64,000 nucleotides of DNA. Source: Planctobacterium sp965279005 (lineage in GTDB: Bacteria > Pseudomonadota > Gammaproteobacteria > Enterobacterales > Alteromonadaceae). Below, piece by piece: positions 44,516-54,408 of this stretch. Both the position numbers and the translations under genes were made by a program. Each line of letters starts with the position of its first letter. The first letter of the stretch is position 1. The notes below the pieces were generated by a model that saw only the letters and a list, made by a program, of their open reading frames with translations, was not told where the DNA came from and did not search any database. The stretch covers positions 1 to 64,000 of the forward strand of contig CBDIHK010000019.1 in NCBI GenBank assembly GCA_965279005.1, read 5' to 3'.

Positions 44516-46840
44516 ATGTCAGACGATCCTTTCTACGCCCGGGAAAAACAAAAATACGAACAACCTGTCGCTAGCCGTGAATATATATTGCAGCTAATTA
44601 AACAAGCGGACAGGCCATTATCCTTTTTGGAAATTTGCCAGAAAGTCCACGCCAAGGCCGAACAAGACCGCATTGCCATACAGCGCCGGCTAAGGGCGAT
44701 GGAGCGTGAGGGCCAGGTTGTGTTCAACCGGCAGAAGCGCTACGAAGTGGGGCAGGCCACTACCCAAGTTACCGGAACTGTCATTGGCCACAAAGATGGT
44801 TTTGGTTTTTTGAAGCGGGATGATGGTGAAAAAGACCTATACATTTCATCAGGCCAGATGCAATTTTTGTTACACGGTGACCAGGTCAAGGCCTTGGCGG
44901 GCCGCAAAGACCCAAGGGGGAGGTTGGAAGCGAAAAGCATTGAATTGCTGGTACCGCGTGAAGAGCCAATCGTTGGCCGCTTTTTCATGGAAAGTGGTGT
45001 CGGCATAGTGATCCCGGATGATAGCCGTCTGTGTTTTGAACTTATAATCCCACCAGAACATATCAATGGCGCACGCCAGGGTTATGTGGTGGTTGCAGAG
45101 CTAACCCAACGGCCGCGTAAGCGGGTCAATCCGATTGGCAGGGTGATAGAAGTGCTAGGTGAGCACATGGCTCCGGGTATGGAAATCGAAATGGCGTTGC
45201 GTAATTTTGACATTCCCCATGCCTGGCCAAAAGCAGTGAATAAAGAAATTACGGGTTTAGCAGAAACGGTATCGGATTCAGCTAAACGCGGCCGTATTGA
45301 TTTGCGGCAATTGCCTTTGGTCACCATTGATGGTGAAGACGCCAGGGACTTTGATGACGCTGTCTTTTGCGAGCCTTTGGAGCAGGGCGGATGGCAGCTT
45401 TGGGTGGCCATTGCAGATGTCAGCTATTATGTTAGACCCGGCAAAGCACTTGATACCGAAGCGCAAAACCGGGGTAACTCGGTGTACTTTCCGGAGCAGG
45501 TAATTCCTATGCTGCCCGAGGTGTTGTCCAATGGCCTGTGCTCACTTAACCCCAATGTCGACCGCCTATGCATGGTGTGCGAAATGACCATTAGCCCGCA
45601 GGGCAAGTTGCAGGAATACCAGTTTTACGAAGCGGTGATGAATTCCCATGCGCGCTTAACTTACACCAAAGTTTGGGGGATATTAGAAGGCGATCCTGAT
45701 TTATTCCGGCGTTATGAACCACATGTCAACCATCTACGCAACTTGCACCAGCTCTACAAAGCATTGAAACGCTCCCGCACAACCCGCGGTGCCATCGAGT
45801 TTGAAACCCAGGAAACCAAATTCATTTTCAATGCAGATCGCAAGATAGACCACATTGTGCCGGTAGTGCGCAATGATGCCCACAAGATCATCGAAGAATG
45901 CATGATTATGGCTAACGTTGCTGCAGCAGATATGTTGCAGGCCAACGAAGCGGAAGCTTTGTACCGGGTGCACGATGAGCCCAATGAAGAACGCCTGAAA
46001 AGCTTTACGTCCTATTTGTCTGAAGTGGGCATTACCCATGGGATACGCGAGAAAGCCAGCCCTAGGGATTTCAGTGCGGTGGTGGATAAAGTTCAAGGAA
46101 GGCCAGACCAGGAGCTGATCCAGACCATGTTGTTGCGTTCGATGCAGCAAGCCGTTTATGATCCTGACAATATCGGCCACTTTGGCCTGGCGCTCGAGGC
46201 CTATGCCCACTTTACTTCGCCCATCCGACGCTATCCGGACTTAATTGTGCACCGGGTTATCAAGGCAATATTGGATAAACAAAAAGCTAAAAAGAGCAAG
46301 ACCGGTGGCAAATTCTACGATGCCGATGAAGTCGCGTCCCTGGGCGAGCAATGTTCCATGACTGAGCGCCGCGCTGACGATGCAACCCGTGATGTGGCTG
46401 ATTGGTTGAAGTGTGAGTTTATGCAAGATCACGTTGGCGACAGCTTTGAAGGCGTGGTATCCACCGTTACTGGCTTCGGCTTCTTTGTGCGCTTGGCAGA
46501 CTTCCATATCGATGGTTTGGTTCACATAACCAGTTTGACCAATGATTTTTACCAATATGACGAAACCAGGCAATGCCTAGTCGGTGAGTCTACCGGGGTT
46601 ATGTTCCGTTTGGGGGACTTGGTGGAAGTCAAAGTCGTCTCGGTTTCATTGGATGAACGCAAAATTGACTTCATCCTCGATATGCCCATGCCGACACGCA
46701 GTAAACGCAAAGCCAGGGCAGGTAAAAAATCATTTACTGCCACATCGAAAGGCGCCAAACCTTCGAAATCCGTAGGTGCCGCAAAGGCGGGCAAACCAGG
46801 AAAGCCAAGGAAAGCTAGTAGTAAAAGGGGAAACAAATAA
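44516..46840 (+). CDS. rnr: Ribonuclease R
   Basis: RNase R is a processive 3'-5' exoribonuclease that degrades structured RNA. The 774-residue protein has an N-terminal HTH region (about 20-85), cold-shock domains, the RNB catalytic core with Asp cluster in TIDGEDARDFDDAVF, an S1 domain (SFEGVVSTVTGFGFFVRL) and a Lys-rich tail. The ATG at 44516 (MSDDPFYAREKQKYEQP) is the family start; a longer frame upstream adds an unlikely leader. It is followed immediately by rlmB. Confidence 0.96.
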   Translation: MSDDPFYAREKQKYEQPVASREYILQLIKQADRPLSFLEICQKVHAKAEQDRIAIQRRLRAMEREGQVVFNRQKRYEVGQATTQVTGTVIGHKDGFGFLKRDDGEKDLYISSGQMQFLLHGDQVKALAGRKDPRGRLEAKSIELLVPREEPIVGRFFMESGVGIVIPDDSRLCFELIIPPEHINGARQGYVVVAELTQRPRKRVNPIGRVIEVLGEHMAPGMEIEMALRNFDIPHAWPKAVNKEITGLAETVSDSAKRGRIDLRQLPLVTIDGEDARDFDDAVFCEPLEQGGWQLWVAIADVSYYVRPGKALDTEAQNRGNSVYFPEQVIPMLPEVLSNGLCSLNPNVDRLCMVCEMTISPQGKLQEYQFYEAVMNSHARLTYTKVWGILEGDPDLFRRYEPHVNHLRNLHQLYKALKRSRTTRGAIEFETQETKFIFNADRKIDHIVPVVRNDAHKIIEECMIMANVAAADMLQANEAEALYRVHDEPNEERLKSFTSYLSEVGITHGIREKASPRDFSAVVDKVQGRPDQELIQTMLLRSMQQAVYDPDNIGHFGLALEAYAHFTSPIRRYPDLIVHRVIKAILDKQKAKKSKTGGKFYDADEVASLGEQCSMTERRADDATRDVADWLKCEFMQDHVGDSFEGVVSTVTGFGFFVRLADFHIDGLVHITSLTNDFYQYDETRQCLVGESTGVMFRLGDLVEVKVVSVSLDERKIDFILDMPMPTRSKRKARAGKKSFTATSKGAKPSKSVGAAKAGKPGKPRKASSKRGNK

Positions 46841-47587
46841 ATGGCACAACAAGAGTGGTTGTACGGTCTGCACGCGCTTGGGTCGGTATTGGACAAAGAG
46901 CCAGAACGACTAATTGAGCTGTATGTCCTGAAAGGTCGTGATGACGAGAAATTACGGCAGTTGCTAAACCTAGCCCGGAAATTTGGCATCCCAATGCAGT
47001 TTTGCCAGCGCAAGGTGCTGGATGAAAAAGTTAGTGGTGCCCAGCACCAGGGCATAGTTGCCAAGGCCAAGCCGGGTAAAGGTTATGATGAAAAAGACCT
47101 GTTCGATATCGTCAATGCCCAGCAACAACCGTTTTTATTGGTACTAGACGGGGTTACCGATCCCCACAATTTAGGCGCTTGCCTGCGTACTGCTGATGCC
47201 GCTGGTGTGCATGCCTTAGTTGTACCTAAAGACAAATCAGCCAACCTTACGCCAACCGCCCGAAAAGTAGCCTGTGGTGCCGCCGAAACTGTGCCATTGG
47301 TGCAGGTCACTAACCTGGCTCGGACGCTCAGGCAATTACAGGAAGCCGGGGTGTGGGTAATAGGTACCGCAGGTGAAGCTGAACAGCTTATCTACGATTG
47401 CCGTTTAACCGGCCCTATGGCCTTGGTCATGGGGGCTGAAGGTAAAGGTATGCGCCGGTTGACCCGTGAAGTCTGTGATGAATTGATCAAGCTGCCGATG
47501 GCGGGCGATGTCTCTAGCCTGAACGTATCAGTCGCTACCGGCGTCTGCCTTTATGAAATTGTTAGGCAACGGGCTTCGGCAGGATAA
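46841..47587 (+). CDS. rlmB: 23S rRNA (guanosine-2'-O-)-methyltransferase RlmB
   Basis: RlmB methylates G2251 of 23S rRNA with SAM. The 248-residue SPOUT enzyme has an N-terminal substrate-binding domain and the knot motifs LVLDGVTDPHNLGACLRTAD, VMGAEGKGMRRLTRE and LPMAGDVSSLNVSVATGVCL. It starts directly after the rnr stop, the standard rnr-rlmB pair of gammaproteobacteria. Confidence 0.96.
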   Translation: MAQQEWLYGLHALGSVLDKEPERLIELYVLKGRDDEKLRQLLNLARKFGIPMQFCQRKVLDEKVSGAQHQGIVAKAKPGKGYDEKDLFDIVNAQQQPFLLVLDGVTDPHNLGACLRTADAAGVHALVVPKDKSANLTPTARKVACGAAETVPLVQVTNLARTLRQLQEAGVWVIGTAGEAEQLIYDCRLTGPMALVMGAEGKGMRRLTREVCDELIKLPMAGDVSSLNVSVATGVCLYEIVRQRASAG

Positions 47588-47591
47588 TCTT

Positions 47592-48503
47592 ATGACGGTA
47601 AATGTGCATAGACTCCCTCTAAGGCTAGTTGTGCGGGTCGCTTGGATATTGTGCGCTTTGGCTTTGGTTACCAAGGTGGCGGCTCAGGATTTACCCAATT
47701 ACGATATCCTTTTATACGACCTTGGGTGGATACAAGTAAATGACCGCAAAACCTTGAGTATCAGTAACGTACGCACCGTTGCTAATAGCGCTGACTATGA
47801 AAACCAGCCGTACTTTGTATCTGACAACCACTTGTATTATACCCGCATGGTTGAGGCTAAGACCGATATCTGGCAATGGCAGGAGGGTGCCCAGTCAGCT
47901 TTGGTAAAAACTGAAGAAAGTGAGTATTCACCTACTTTAATGCCCAATAGTAGTAATGCTTTATCAACTGTCAGGGTGGAAGCTGATGGTACCCAGCGTT
48001 TGTGGCGCTACCACCCTGAAACGGGATTCCAACTGTTATTCAAAAACATTAAGCCGGTGGGTTACCACGCCTGGCAAGACAACAACATTGCCATGTTTGT
48101 CTTGGGAGAGCCGCATTCACTGCAAGTCACCCAACTAGGCAAAGATTTAGCCAAGCTTATTGATAAAGATATAGGCCGGTGCCTGCAAACCGTGCCCGGC
48201 AGCAAAGGCATTTCCTATACCCGAGTTGTGGATGGACGGCACCAGTTGCGCAGCTACTATTTTCCCTCTGCTAAACAATCAGCAATCACTATGCTGCCTG
48301 GGCAATCACAGGATTATGCCTGGTTAGATAAAACGATTGTTGTTTCAGCAGATGGTGACAAGTTGCTATGGTTTGACACTCGCGAACTAGATAATAGTTG
48401 GCGGTCAGTGCGTTACGACAGCGAGCGCTATCCCATCGCAATCAGCCGCATTGCAATATCCCCATCGGGCACGCAAATAGCCTTAGTTGTCGAAACCAAA
48501 TAG
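47592..48503 (+). CDS. Secreted beta-propeller-like protein (TolB/WD40-like)
   Basis: The 303-residue protein has a signal peptide (RLVVRVAWILCALALVTKVAAQ) followed by repeats with Y-x-x-D-I-W / ISPSGTQIALV patterns like TolB or WD40 propeller blades (YENQPYFVSDNHLYYTRM; YSPTLMPNSSNALSTVR). I do not recognise a named family. The ATG at 47592 follows an AGGATAA site 4 bp after rlmB and is preferred over an in-frame ATG inside rlmB. Confidence 0.75.
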   Translation: MTVNVHRLPLRLVVRVAWILCALALVTKVAAQDLPNYDILLYDLGWIQVNDRKTLSISNVRTVANSADYENQPYFVSDNHLYYTRMVEAKTDIWQWQEGAQSALVKTEESEYSPTLMPNSSNALSTVRVEADGTQRLWRYHPETGFQLLFKNIKPVGYHAWQDNNIAMFVLGEPHSLQVTQLGKDLAKLIDKDIGRCLQTVPGSKGISYTRVVDGRHQLRSYYFPSAKQSAITMLPGQSQDYAWLDKTIVVSADGDKLLWFDTRELDNSWRSVRYDSERYPIAISRIAISPSGTQIALVVETK

Positions 48504-48549
48504 CAAGACTCATTAACTCAGCGATGGCGATGGAACGCTTAATATTCAT
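48442..48549 (-). CDS. Possible short ORF behind a perfect Shine-Dalgarno
   Basis: A near-ideal AAGGAGGTAAT site lies directly before ATG 48549 on the minus strand. The frame MNIKRSIAIAELMSLAIWF... runs only 35 codons to a TGA at 48442, overlapping the end of the 47592-48503 gene on the other strand. It may be a small peptide, a truncated gene start, or chance. Confidence 0.3.
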   Translation of the reverse strand: MNIKRSIAIAELMSLAIWFRQLRLFACPMGILQCG

Positions 48550-48633
48550 ATTACCTCCTTTCTAATTTAGTGCTTTGCGCCATACTTCCTTTTTGACCAG
48601 TTAATAATTGAGCTACTTAGAAAGGAAACGCTT

Positions 48634-49422
48634 ATGCATTGCCATGAAATAGATTACGAAATACTTGGCTCCAGCATGCAAATGGTGGAAGTTGAGCTCG
48701 ATCCCAATGAAACCGTGGTTGCCGAGGCTGGCGCCATGAATTACATGGAAGACGGTATTGAGTTTGAAAGCAAAATGGGGGATGGCTCTGAGGCTGACCA
48801 GGGGTTTATGGGCAAGCTATTTAGCGCCGGTAAGCGCATGATCACCGGTGAATCCTTGTTTATGACCCATTTTACCAACCGGGGTATCGGTAAAAAGCGG
48901 GTAGCCTTTGCTTCCCCCTTTCCCGGCACCATCATCCCTGTCGATATGGCCAAAACCAGCGGCGAGATCATTGTGCAAAAAGATGCCTTCCTATGTGCTG
49001 CCTTAGGTACCAAAATTGATATCGCTTTCAACCGAAAATTAGGTGCGGGTTTTTTTGGTGGCGAGGGATTTATTTTGGAGCGCCTACAAGGCGATGGCAT
49101 GGCTTTTATCCACGCGGGTGGCACTGTGATTGAAAAACAACTCAATGGCGAAACGCTGCGGGTTGACACTGGCTGTATCGTTGGTTTTAGCAGTGGTATT
49201 AACTATGATATCCAGATGGTGAAAGGCCTGCGCAGTATGTTTTTTGGCGGCGAGGGTTTGTTTTTAGCCACTTTACAAGGGCACGGTAAGGTTTGGTTGC
49301 AGTCACTGCCCTTTAGCCGGCTCGCTGACCGGATATTGCAACACGCGCCATCCTCTGGTGGCAGCCGCCAGGGCGAAGGCAGTGTGCTCGGTGGTATTGG
49401 TGACATTATTGATGGTAGCTAA
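48634..49422 (+). CDS. AIM24/TIGR00266 family protein
   Basis: The 262-residue protein is of the AIM24 beta-roll family, with the pattern DYEILGSSMQMVEVELDPNE, VVAEAGAMNYMED, FASPFPGTIIPVDM, ERLQGDGMAFIHAGG and FFGGEGLFLATLQGHGKVWL. It has no signal peptide or membrane helix. Function in bacteria is unknown. A run of AGAAAGGAAA precedes the ATG. It converges on ompW. Confidence 0.92.
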   Translation: MHCHEIDYEILGSSMQMVEVELDPNETVVAEAGAMNYMEDGIEFESKMGDGSEADQGFMGKLFSAGKRMITGESLFMTHFTNRGIGKKRVAFASPFPGTIIPVDMAKTSGEIIVQKDAFLCAALGTKIDIAFNRKLGAGFFGGEGFILERLQGDGMAFIHAGGTVIEKQLNGETLRVDTGCIVGFSSGINYDIQMVKGLRSMFFGGEGLFLATLQGHGKVWLQSLPFSRLADRILQHAPSSGGSRQGEGSVLGGIGDIIDGS

Positions 49423-49460
49423 TGTCGGTCAACCCTTTTACACCTAGCAGAACCAACACT

Positions 49461-49484
49461 AAAAAAGGGAGCCATTCGGCTCCC
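49461..49484 (-). terminator. Terminator after ompW
   Basis: GGGAGCC (49467-49473) pairs with GGCTCCC (49478-49484) around a 4-nt loop; on the minus strand the stem is followed by TTTTTT. It ends the ompW transcript and also lies at the end of the AIM24 gene. Confidence 0.85.
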
Positions 49485-49511
49485 CACTAGTGCAGTTAGC
49501 TTGGGAACAGC

Positions 49512-50171
49512 CTAGAAAGTATAGCCTAGCGATAAGGTATAAACCGTTGGGTCAATGTCCACAGTGACGGCACCCGCAGCACCACCCACATCAAATGTGG
49601 CGTCGGTAGAAATGTCGATATAGCGGACAGAGCCGTTAAGGTGCCAGTTACCCTCTAGTTTATAGTCGAAGCCAACCTGCGCTGCGACACCAAAGGACGC
49701 ATCTAAGTCCAAATCGCTAAAGCCAGCAGCTTGGTTGGCGGCAGTAAAGTCTTCACTGAAGAAGATCGTGTAGTTTAAGCCAACACCAACATAAGGCTGG
49801 AACTGCGCATCAGGTTGGCCAAAATAGTAGTTGGCGCTTAGGGTTGGTGGCAAGTGTTTGGTTTCACCGAGCGGGCCACTTAAGCCTGCGATTCCATATA
49901 GGTCAAGGTCGTGGCTAAATGGGGTTGCGGCGAGCAATTCAATGGCCCAGTTATCATTTACCATATAAGCGAAGTTCAAACCTAATTGGGCATTTGAATC
50001 TACGGCAACACCACCACCTAGGCTGCTACCGCCAGCAAATACGTCACCGCTATCGTCATTGGGTGCCACATTGGTCACACCGGCACGCACGATCCAGTCA
50101 CCTGCTTGGTGCGCCATGGCGTTTCCAGATAACAAAGCGGCTACGATTAAAGCGATTGATTTTGTGTTCAT
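49512..50171 (-). CDS. ompW: OmpW family outer membrane protein
   Basis: The 219-residue protein has a signal peptide (MNTKSIALIVAALLSGNAMA) and an eight-stranded OmpW barrel pattern (GDWIVRAGVTNVAPNDDSG; LGLNFAYMVNDNWAIELLAA; YVGVGLNYTIFFSE; C-terminal TLSLGYTF). The ATG at 50171 follows AAAGGAGA. OmpW forms a narrow hydrophobic channel and responds to oxygen supply in E. coli. The FNR box at 50278-50291 upstream supports similar control here. Confidence 0.93.
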   Translation of the reverse strand: MNTKSIALIVAALLSGNAMAHQAGDWIVRAGVTNVAPNDDSGDVFAGGSSLGGGVAVDSNAQLGLNFAYMVNDNWAIELLAATPFSHDLDLYGIAGLSGPLGETKHLPPTLSANYYFGQPDAQFQPYVGVGLNYTIFFSEDFTAANQAAGFSDLDLDASFGVAAQVGFDYKLEGNWHLNGSVRYIDISTDATFDVGGAAGAVTVDIDPTVYTLSLGYTF

Positions 50172-50277
50172 TATTGAGTCTCCTTTTTGTGCTGCGGCCA
50201 TTCTGCCTATGCAGTGATGGCAAACTTTGATCTGGCGCAAAGAGGAGCCCCCGTTGTTTCCCAGTATCAGAAATGTG

Positions 50278-50291
50278 TTGATCTTGATCAA
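50278..50291 (-). promoter_or_regulatory. FNR/Anr box upstream of ompW
   Basis: TTGATCTTGATCAA matches the FNR consensus TTGAT-N4-ATCAA exactly and is a perfect palindrome. It lies about 107 bp upstream of ompW. On the other side the amidohydrolase begins 93 bp away, so it could also act there. Confidence 0.85.
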
Positions 50292-50383
50292 GCTTAACGG
50301 CTATAAAACGGTAACTAAGCGCAGTGCTTGCGGTGCTGTGAATGTGAGCTAACACTGTGTTTTAAATGGAAAAAGGTAGCCTA

Positions 50384-52018
50384 ATGTTGCGAATGTGGAT
50401 TTTAATGTCTTTGCTGTTTTCAGCCTCCGTCTGTTGTCAAACCTTGGTACACAACGTTAACGGCTACCACATTGAAAATGGCCACTTAAAAACGTTTTCG
50501 GCAATCGCCTTCGATCATGGCAAAGTGACCCAACTTTACCGGCAGAAACCCAAGGCCGATGCCTATTCAGATGTCATCGACGGCAAAGGCCAGACCCTGC
50601 TGCCTGGGCTTATTGATGCCCATGGCCACGTCTATGGCTATGGCCTGACCTTAAGCTGGGTAAACTTGATGGGGGTTACATCCTTGCAGGAGTCAATTTC
50701 GCTCGTATCAGCATACGCAGAAACCAACCCCAACAGCGATTGGATTGCAGGTAGGGGCTGGAACCAGGAATTGTGGCCAGGACGCGCCTTTCCAAACGCC
50801 AGTGATTTGGACAAAATTAGCGATGAAATTCCTATTGTACTAGGCCGGGTAGATGGTCATGCACTATGGGTGAACTCTGCAGCATTAGAACTGGCCGGGA
50901 TAGATGATACGACACTATCGCCAGCAGGCGGTGAGATTATCCGTGATGCCAACGGCAAGGCAACCGGGATCTTGATCGATAATGCCATGGATCTGGTATA
51001 CAAAATCCAGCCCAAAGCGAGCCTGGCATCGGTTAAGGAGACTCTGGTCAAAAGCCTTAATAAGTTGGCCAGCTTAGGCCTTACCTCTGTCCATGATGCC
51101 GGTATCGACTATATGACTTTCCAAGCCTATAAATCCCTGCATCAAGAAAACAAACTACCTATTCGGGTTTACGCCATGCTGGATGTCACCGATCCTAGGT
51201 ATCCGGACATGCTGGCCCAAGGGCATTATTTGCCTGAGGACGCGATGCTGGCGATTAGGAGTGTTAAAATTTCTGCTGACGGTGCCTTGGGTAGCCGTGG
51301 TGCTGCATTGCATGAACCTTATTCAGATGATCCTGAAAACTACGGCTTGCTACTGCACACCGAAAACAGGCTAAATGCGCTAACCCAGCAAGCTATGCAG
51401 GCAGGTTTCCAGGTCAACACCCACGCGATTGGGGACAAGGCAAATACCTTGGCATTGGACAGTTTTGCCAAATGGATTAGCGAAACCCAAACTAAGGAGC
51501 TGCGCCATCGCATAGAGCATGCGCAAGTGGTTCGGCCGGGGGAGATAACCCGCTTTGCTGAACTCGGCATTATTGCTTCGATGCAGCCTACCCATGCCAC
51601 TAGTGACAAAAACATGGCGCAAGACCGCATTGGGGCAGAACGGATGAAAGGGGCTTATGCCTGGCAAACCCTGTTAGATCACAATGTTGTCATTGCCGGT
51701 GGCTCCGATTTCCCAGTTGAACCTGCTGAACCTATGTTTGGATTGCACGCGGCAATCACCCGGCAAGATCGGGATAACCAGCCATTGGGCGGTTGGTACA
51801 GTGGTGAGTCTGTTACCGCGACCCAAGCTTTGAGTATGTTCACTATTGATGCCGCCTACTCTGGGCACCAGGAACACATAATTGGCTCTTTGCATCCAGG
51901 TAAGGCCGCAGACTTTGTGTTGTTGCAGGAAGACCCTTTTCAAACTAATCCGCAGCTAGTCTGGCAAATTCAGGTGACGCAAACCTGGGTGGCAGGTAAA
52001 TCGGTTTTTACTCAATAG
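50384..52018 (+). CDS. YtcJ-like secreted metal-dependent amidohydrolase
   Basis: The 544-residue protein has a signal peptide (MLRMWILMSLLFSASVCCQ). Its amidohydrolase core has LIDAHGHVYGYG, RVDGHALWVNSAALELAG, VNTHAIGDKAN, RIEHAQVVRPGE and GGSDFPVEPAEPM. The family (DUF/Amidohydro_3) hydrolyses amides or formamides; substrates vary. AAGGTAG precedes ATG 50384, 18 bp inside a longer frame. The FNR box lies 93 bp upstream. Confidence 0.9.
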   Translation: MLRMWILMSLLFSASVCCQTLVHNVNGYHIENGHLKTFSAIAFDHGKVTQLYRQKPKADAYSDVIDGKGQTLLPGLIDAHGHVYGYGLTLSWVNLMGVTSLQESISLVSAYAETNPNSDWIAGRGWNQELWPGRAFPNASDLDKISDEIPIVLGRVDGHALWVNSAALELAGIDDTTLSPAGGEIIRDANGKATGILIDNAMDLVYKIQPKASLASVKETLVKSLNKLASLGLTSVHDAGIDYMTFQAYKSLHQENKLPIRVYAMLDVTDPRYPDMLAQGHYLPEDAMLAIRSVKISADGALGSRGAALHEPYSDDPENYGLLLHTENRLNALTQQAMQAGFQVNTHAIGDKANTLALDSFAKWISETQTKELRHRIEHAQVVRPGEITRFAELGIIASMQPTHATSDKNMAQDRIGAERMKGAYAWQTLLDHNVVIAGGSDFPVEPAEPMFGLHAAITRQDRDNQPLGGWYSGESVTATQALSMFTIDAAYSGHQEHIIGSLHPGKAADFVLLQEDPFQTNPQLVWQIQVTQTWVAGKSVFTQ

Positions 52019-52034
52019 AACCGGTCTACGAGCA

Positions 52035-53420
52035 TCAAGCTGATATAGCCTGATGCTCTTCTTTAGTCAGGTTGCGCAGCCAACCGCGACTAAGGACTCG
52101 CCTTAAAAACAGTACTGCTTTAACTATTTCTTCAAGGAAGCTGCAGATAAATACAGTGACTAGGCTGGCACCGGAGCTGGCTAGGATAAAGCACACTGGT
52201 ATCCCGACTAGCCACATACCCGTCACATCTATCATCAGGCATTTTTGCGTATCACCCCCGGTACGCAGTATGCCGTTGGAAAACATCATGTTGCTGGTTT
52301 TCAACCAAAGACCCGCTGCGCATACCCATAACAGAGCTTGCGCTGACTGATAGGTTTCTGGGTTTTCCACAGCGTATGGGGACAGCAGTAAATCGTCAAA
52401 CATAACAAGAGATAGGCCTATCCCTGCGGAAATTAAGGCCATGACTTTACTAAAGTTCCAAGCGTAACGATAAGCACTAGCAAAATCGTTCTGCCCTAGC
52501 TTTCTACCAATAATGACGGTGGCAGCATTGGCGAAACCGATAAACAAGCTGATCAGGGTACCTTCTATAGGTGCAATCATTCCCATGGCAGCGAGAGCCG
52601 ATGTACCAAGCAGGCCAAAGATCAATTGGTAGGCCAAGGTTCCGAGTGCCCAAACGCTAAAATTAATCGTCGTCGGTATAACCAACAAAACAAGTTTCAG
52701 CCAGGCTACGGGATTATTTTGCAAAGATAGGTGTTGCCTTTTGGGTAAGCATTGGTGGCCTACGCGCAATAACAACAACAACAGGGCAGCAAGAATTAGC
52801 AGCCTGGTTAAGAATGTTGCAAGCGCAGCCCCTTCGATCCCCATCGCCGGTGAGCCTAGGTGACCATATATAAATACCCAATTCAGTAGGATGTTCGCGA
52901 GAACAGCAAGTGTGCCTAGCACCATGGGCATTTTTACTTGGCCGAGACCACGCAATGCACCCTCAAAAATCTGGTATAGCAACAGCGGGATCAGGGAAGG
53001 TAAAACGATATGCAAGTATTGTGTGGCTAAGCTGATCACCTTTGGGTCATCACTGCCGAGGCTGATCAAGGGGACGGTGAACATCTGGGTCAACAGCAAC
53101 AGTGGCAGTACCAACACCATACCTAGTGCCATAATCTGAGCTAGGATCCCTGCCATATTGTCCTGTTTGCCAGCGCCTGAATACTGGGCCACCAAGATGC
53201 TAGCGACTGTGCCAAAGGCCGCTCCCACTATGATTAGTACAAACTGGATCCTGCCTGCAAGCGCCATAGCTGCAACCGCTTCTTCGCCTAGGTGTCCTAC
53301 CATCATGATATCCACCATACCCAACGAGGCCACGAGTACTGCCTGCAGTGACACCGGCCAAGTGAGTGCAAAACATTCCTTTGCTGTCTGGCTATTGCGC
53401 AATTTGTTGACAAGGTTCAT
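52035..53420 (-). CDS. MATE family efflux transporter
   Basis: The 461-residue inner-membrane protein with twelve predicted helices in two similar halves fits MATE/NorM type (FALTWPVSLQAVLVASLGMVD; GLGQVKMPMVLG; ILRTGGDTQKCLMIDV). It exports cationic drugs in exchange for H+ or Na+. The ATG at 53420 (MNLVNKLRNSQ) is chosen over an upstream in-frame ATG at 53480. It is divergent from the AraC regulator, which may control it. Confidence 0.9.
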   Translation of the reverse strand: MNLVNKLRNSQTAKECFALTWPVSLQAVLVASLGMVDIMMVGHLGEEAVAAMALAGRIQFVLIIVGAAFGTVASILVAQYSGAGKQDNMAGILAQIMALGMVLVLPLLLLTQMFTVPLISLGSDDPKVISLATQYLHIVLPSLIPLLLYQIFEGALRGLGQVKMPMVLGTLAVLANILLNWVFIYGHLGSPAMGIEGAALATFLTRLLILAALLLLLLRVGHQCLPKRQHLSLQNNPVAWLKLVLLVIPTTINFSVWALGTLAYQLIFGLLGTSALAAMGMIAPIEGTLISLFIGFANAATVIIGRKLGQNDFASAYRYAWNFSKVMALISAGIGLSLVMFDDLLLSPYAVENPETYQSAQALLWVCAAGLWLKTSNMMFSNGILRTGGDTQKCLMIDVTGMWLVGIPVCFILASSGASLVTVFICSFLEEIVKAVLFLRRVLSRGWLRNLTKEEHQAISA

Positions 53421-53549
53421 CGCAGTTCTTCTTATTTTAAAATGGCAAATCGCACCAGAATATGACACCGCTGGTGGCAAGCTTGAATTCTGTTGGCACT
53501 TTAAACCTACTGCTAAAATTTGCTATGTTGAAAAATATTCGAATAACAG

Positions 53550-54408
53550 TTGAAAACTATCATTGCTGCAATGGGAATAGATCGTCAAAACATTCATCAA
53601 GACTGTCGTGAACAGTTTGTTTGTGTCTCTGAATTTACCGGTTATGGTGCACAAGATATTGAATTAGCTGGTATTTCAGAGCTCCGTCGGGAATATCAAA
53701 TTGGCCGTGAGAACTTGGGGTATCATCATATTATATTTACCATAAAAGGTGCTGGTTCTCTCAGTTATGCCGATAGCAAACAGCCAATCCCAGCCCATAC
53801 CCATGACCTGGTTGCCAGCGGGTTCATGCTTTTTTTACGAATTAGCGGAGGAGGAATGGCATACCTGTTTGTTCCTATTGAAGGATTCCTTAATGTGGCG
53901 ACAACTAAGGAGCCTACCTGGCGGGATTTATCCTTGCCAATTGGGAGAGCTGGTTAGGGCCTCATTGTCCTTGCTGAGCCGTCATCACAGTATTTATGCT
54001 GGCCAAGAACCTAAAAAAGAAGCTGAATTGATGGCCATTTTAACCTTTTATTTGAACGAGGCACTGAGTGGCGTTCAACAAGTAGACGGTCATGCGGTTA
54101 GGCTACAGGCATTTTTCAATGACGTTAAGGGGCAACTGCATTTGCCCTGGACAACTAAGCTAATCGCTGAGCAGTTACACGTTTCAGAACCTCACCTGTT
54201 CCGTATATGCCAGCAGGCATTGGGAAAAAGCCCTATGCAGTGCTTGTTGGAATTGCGCCTGCAACACGCTTGTGAATTGCTAAAACACACCCGGCTAAGT
54301 TTGGAGCAAGTTGCACACTCGGTCGGGTACCAGGATGCCGGTAGTTTTTCACAACGCTTTAAGAAACACTTTTCCGTAGCGCCTGGACAGTGGCGGAAGC
54401 AGGTGTAA
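53550..54408 (+). pseudogene. AraC family regulator, one frameshift
   Basis: An N-terminal cupin-like sensing part (LRREYQIGRENLGYHHIIFT, PAHTHDLVAS) and a C-terminal AraC DNA-binding domain (LIAEQLHVSEPHLFRICQQALGKSP; VAHSVGYQDAGSFSQRFKKHF) lie in two frames. They join if one T is removed from the T7 run at 53830-53836, giving GFMLFYELAEEEWHT. The frame may start at TTG 53550 or ATG 53571. It is divergent from the MATE pump. The break is a single homopolymer indel, possibly a sequencing error. Confidence 0.85.
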
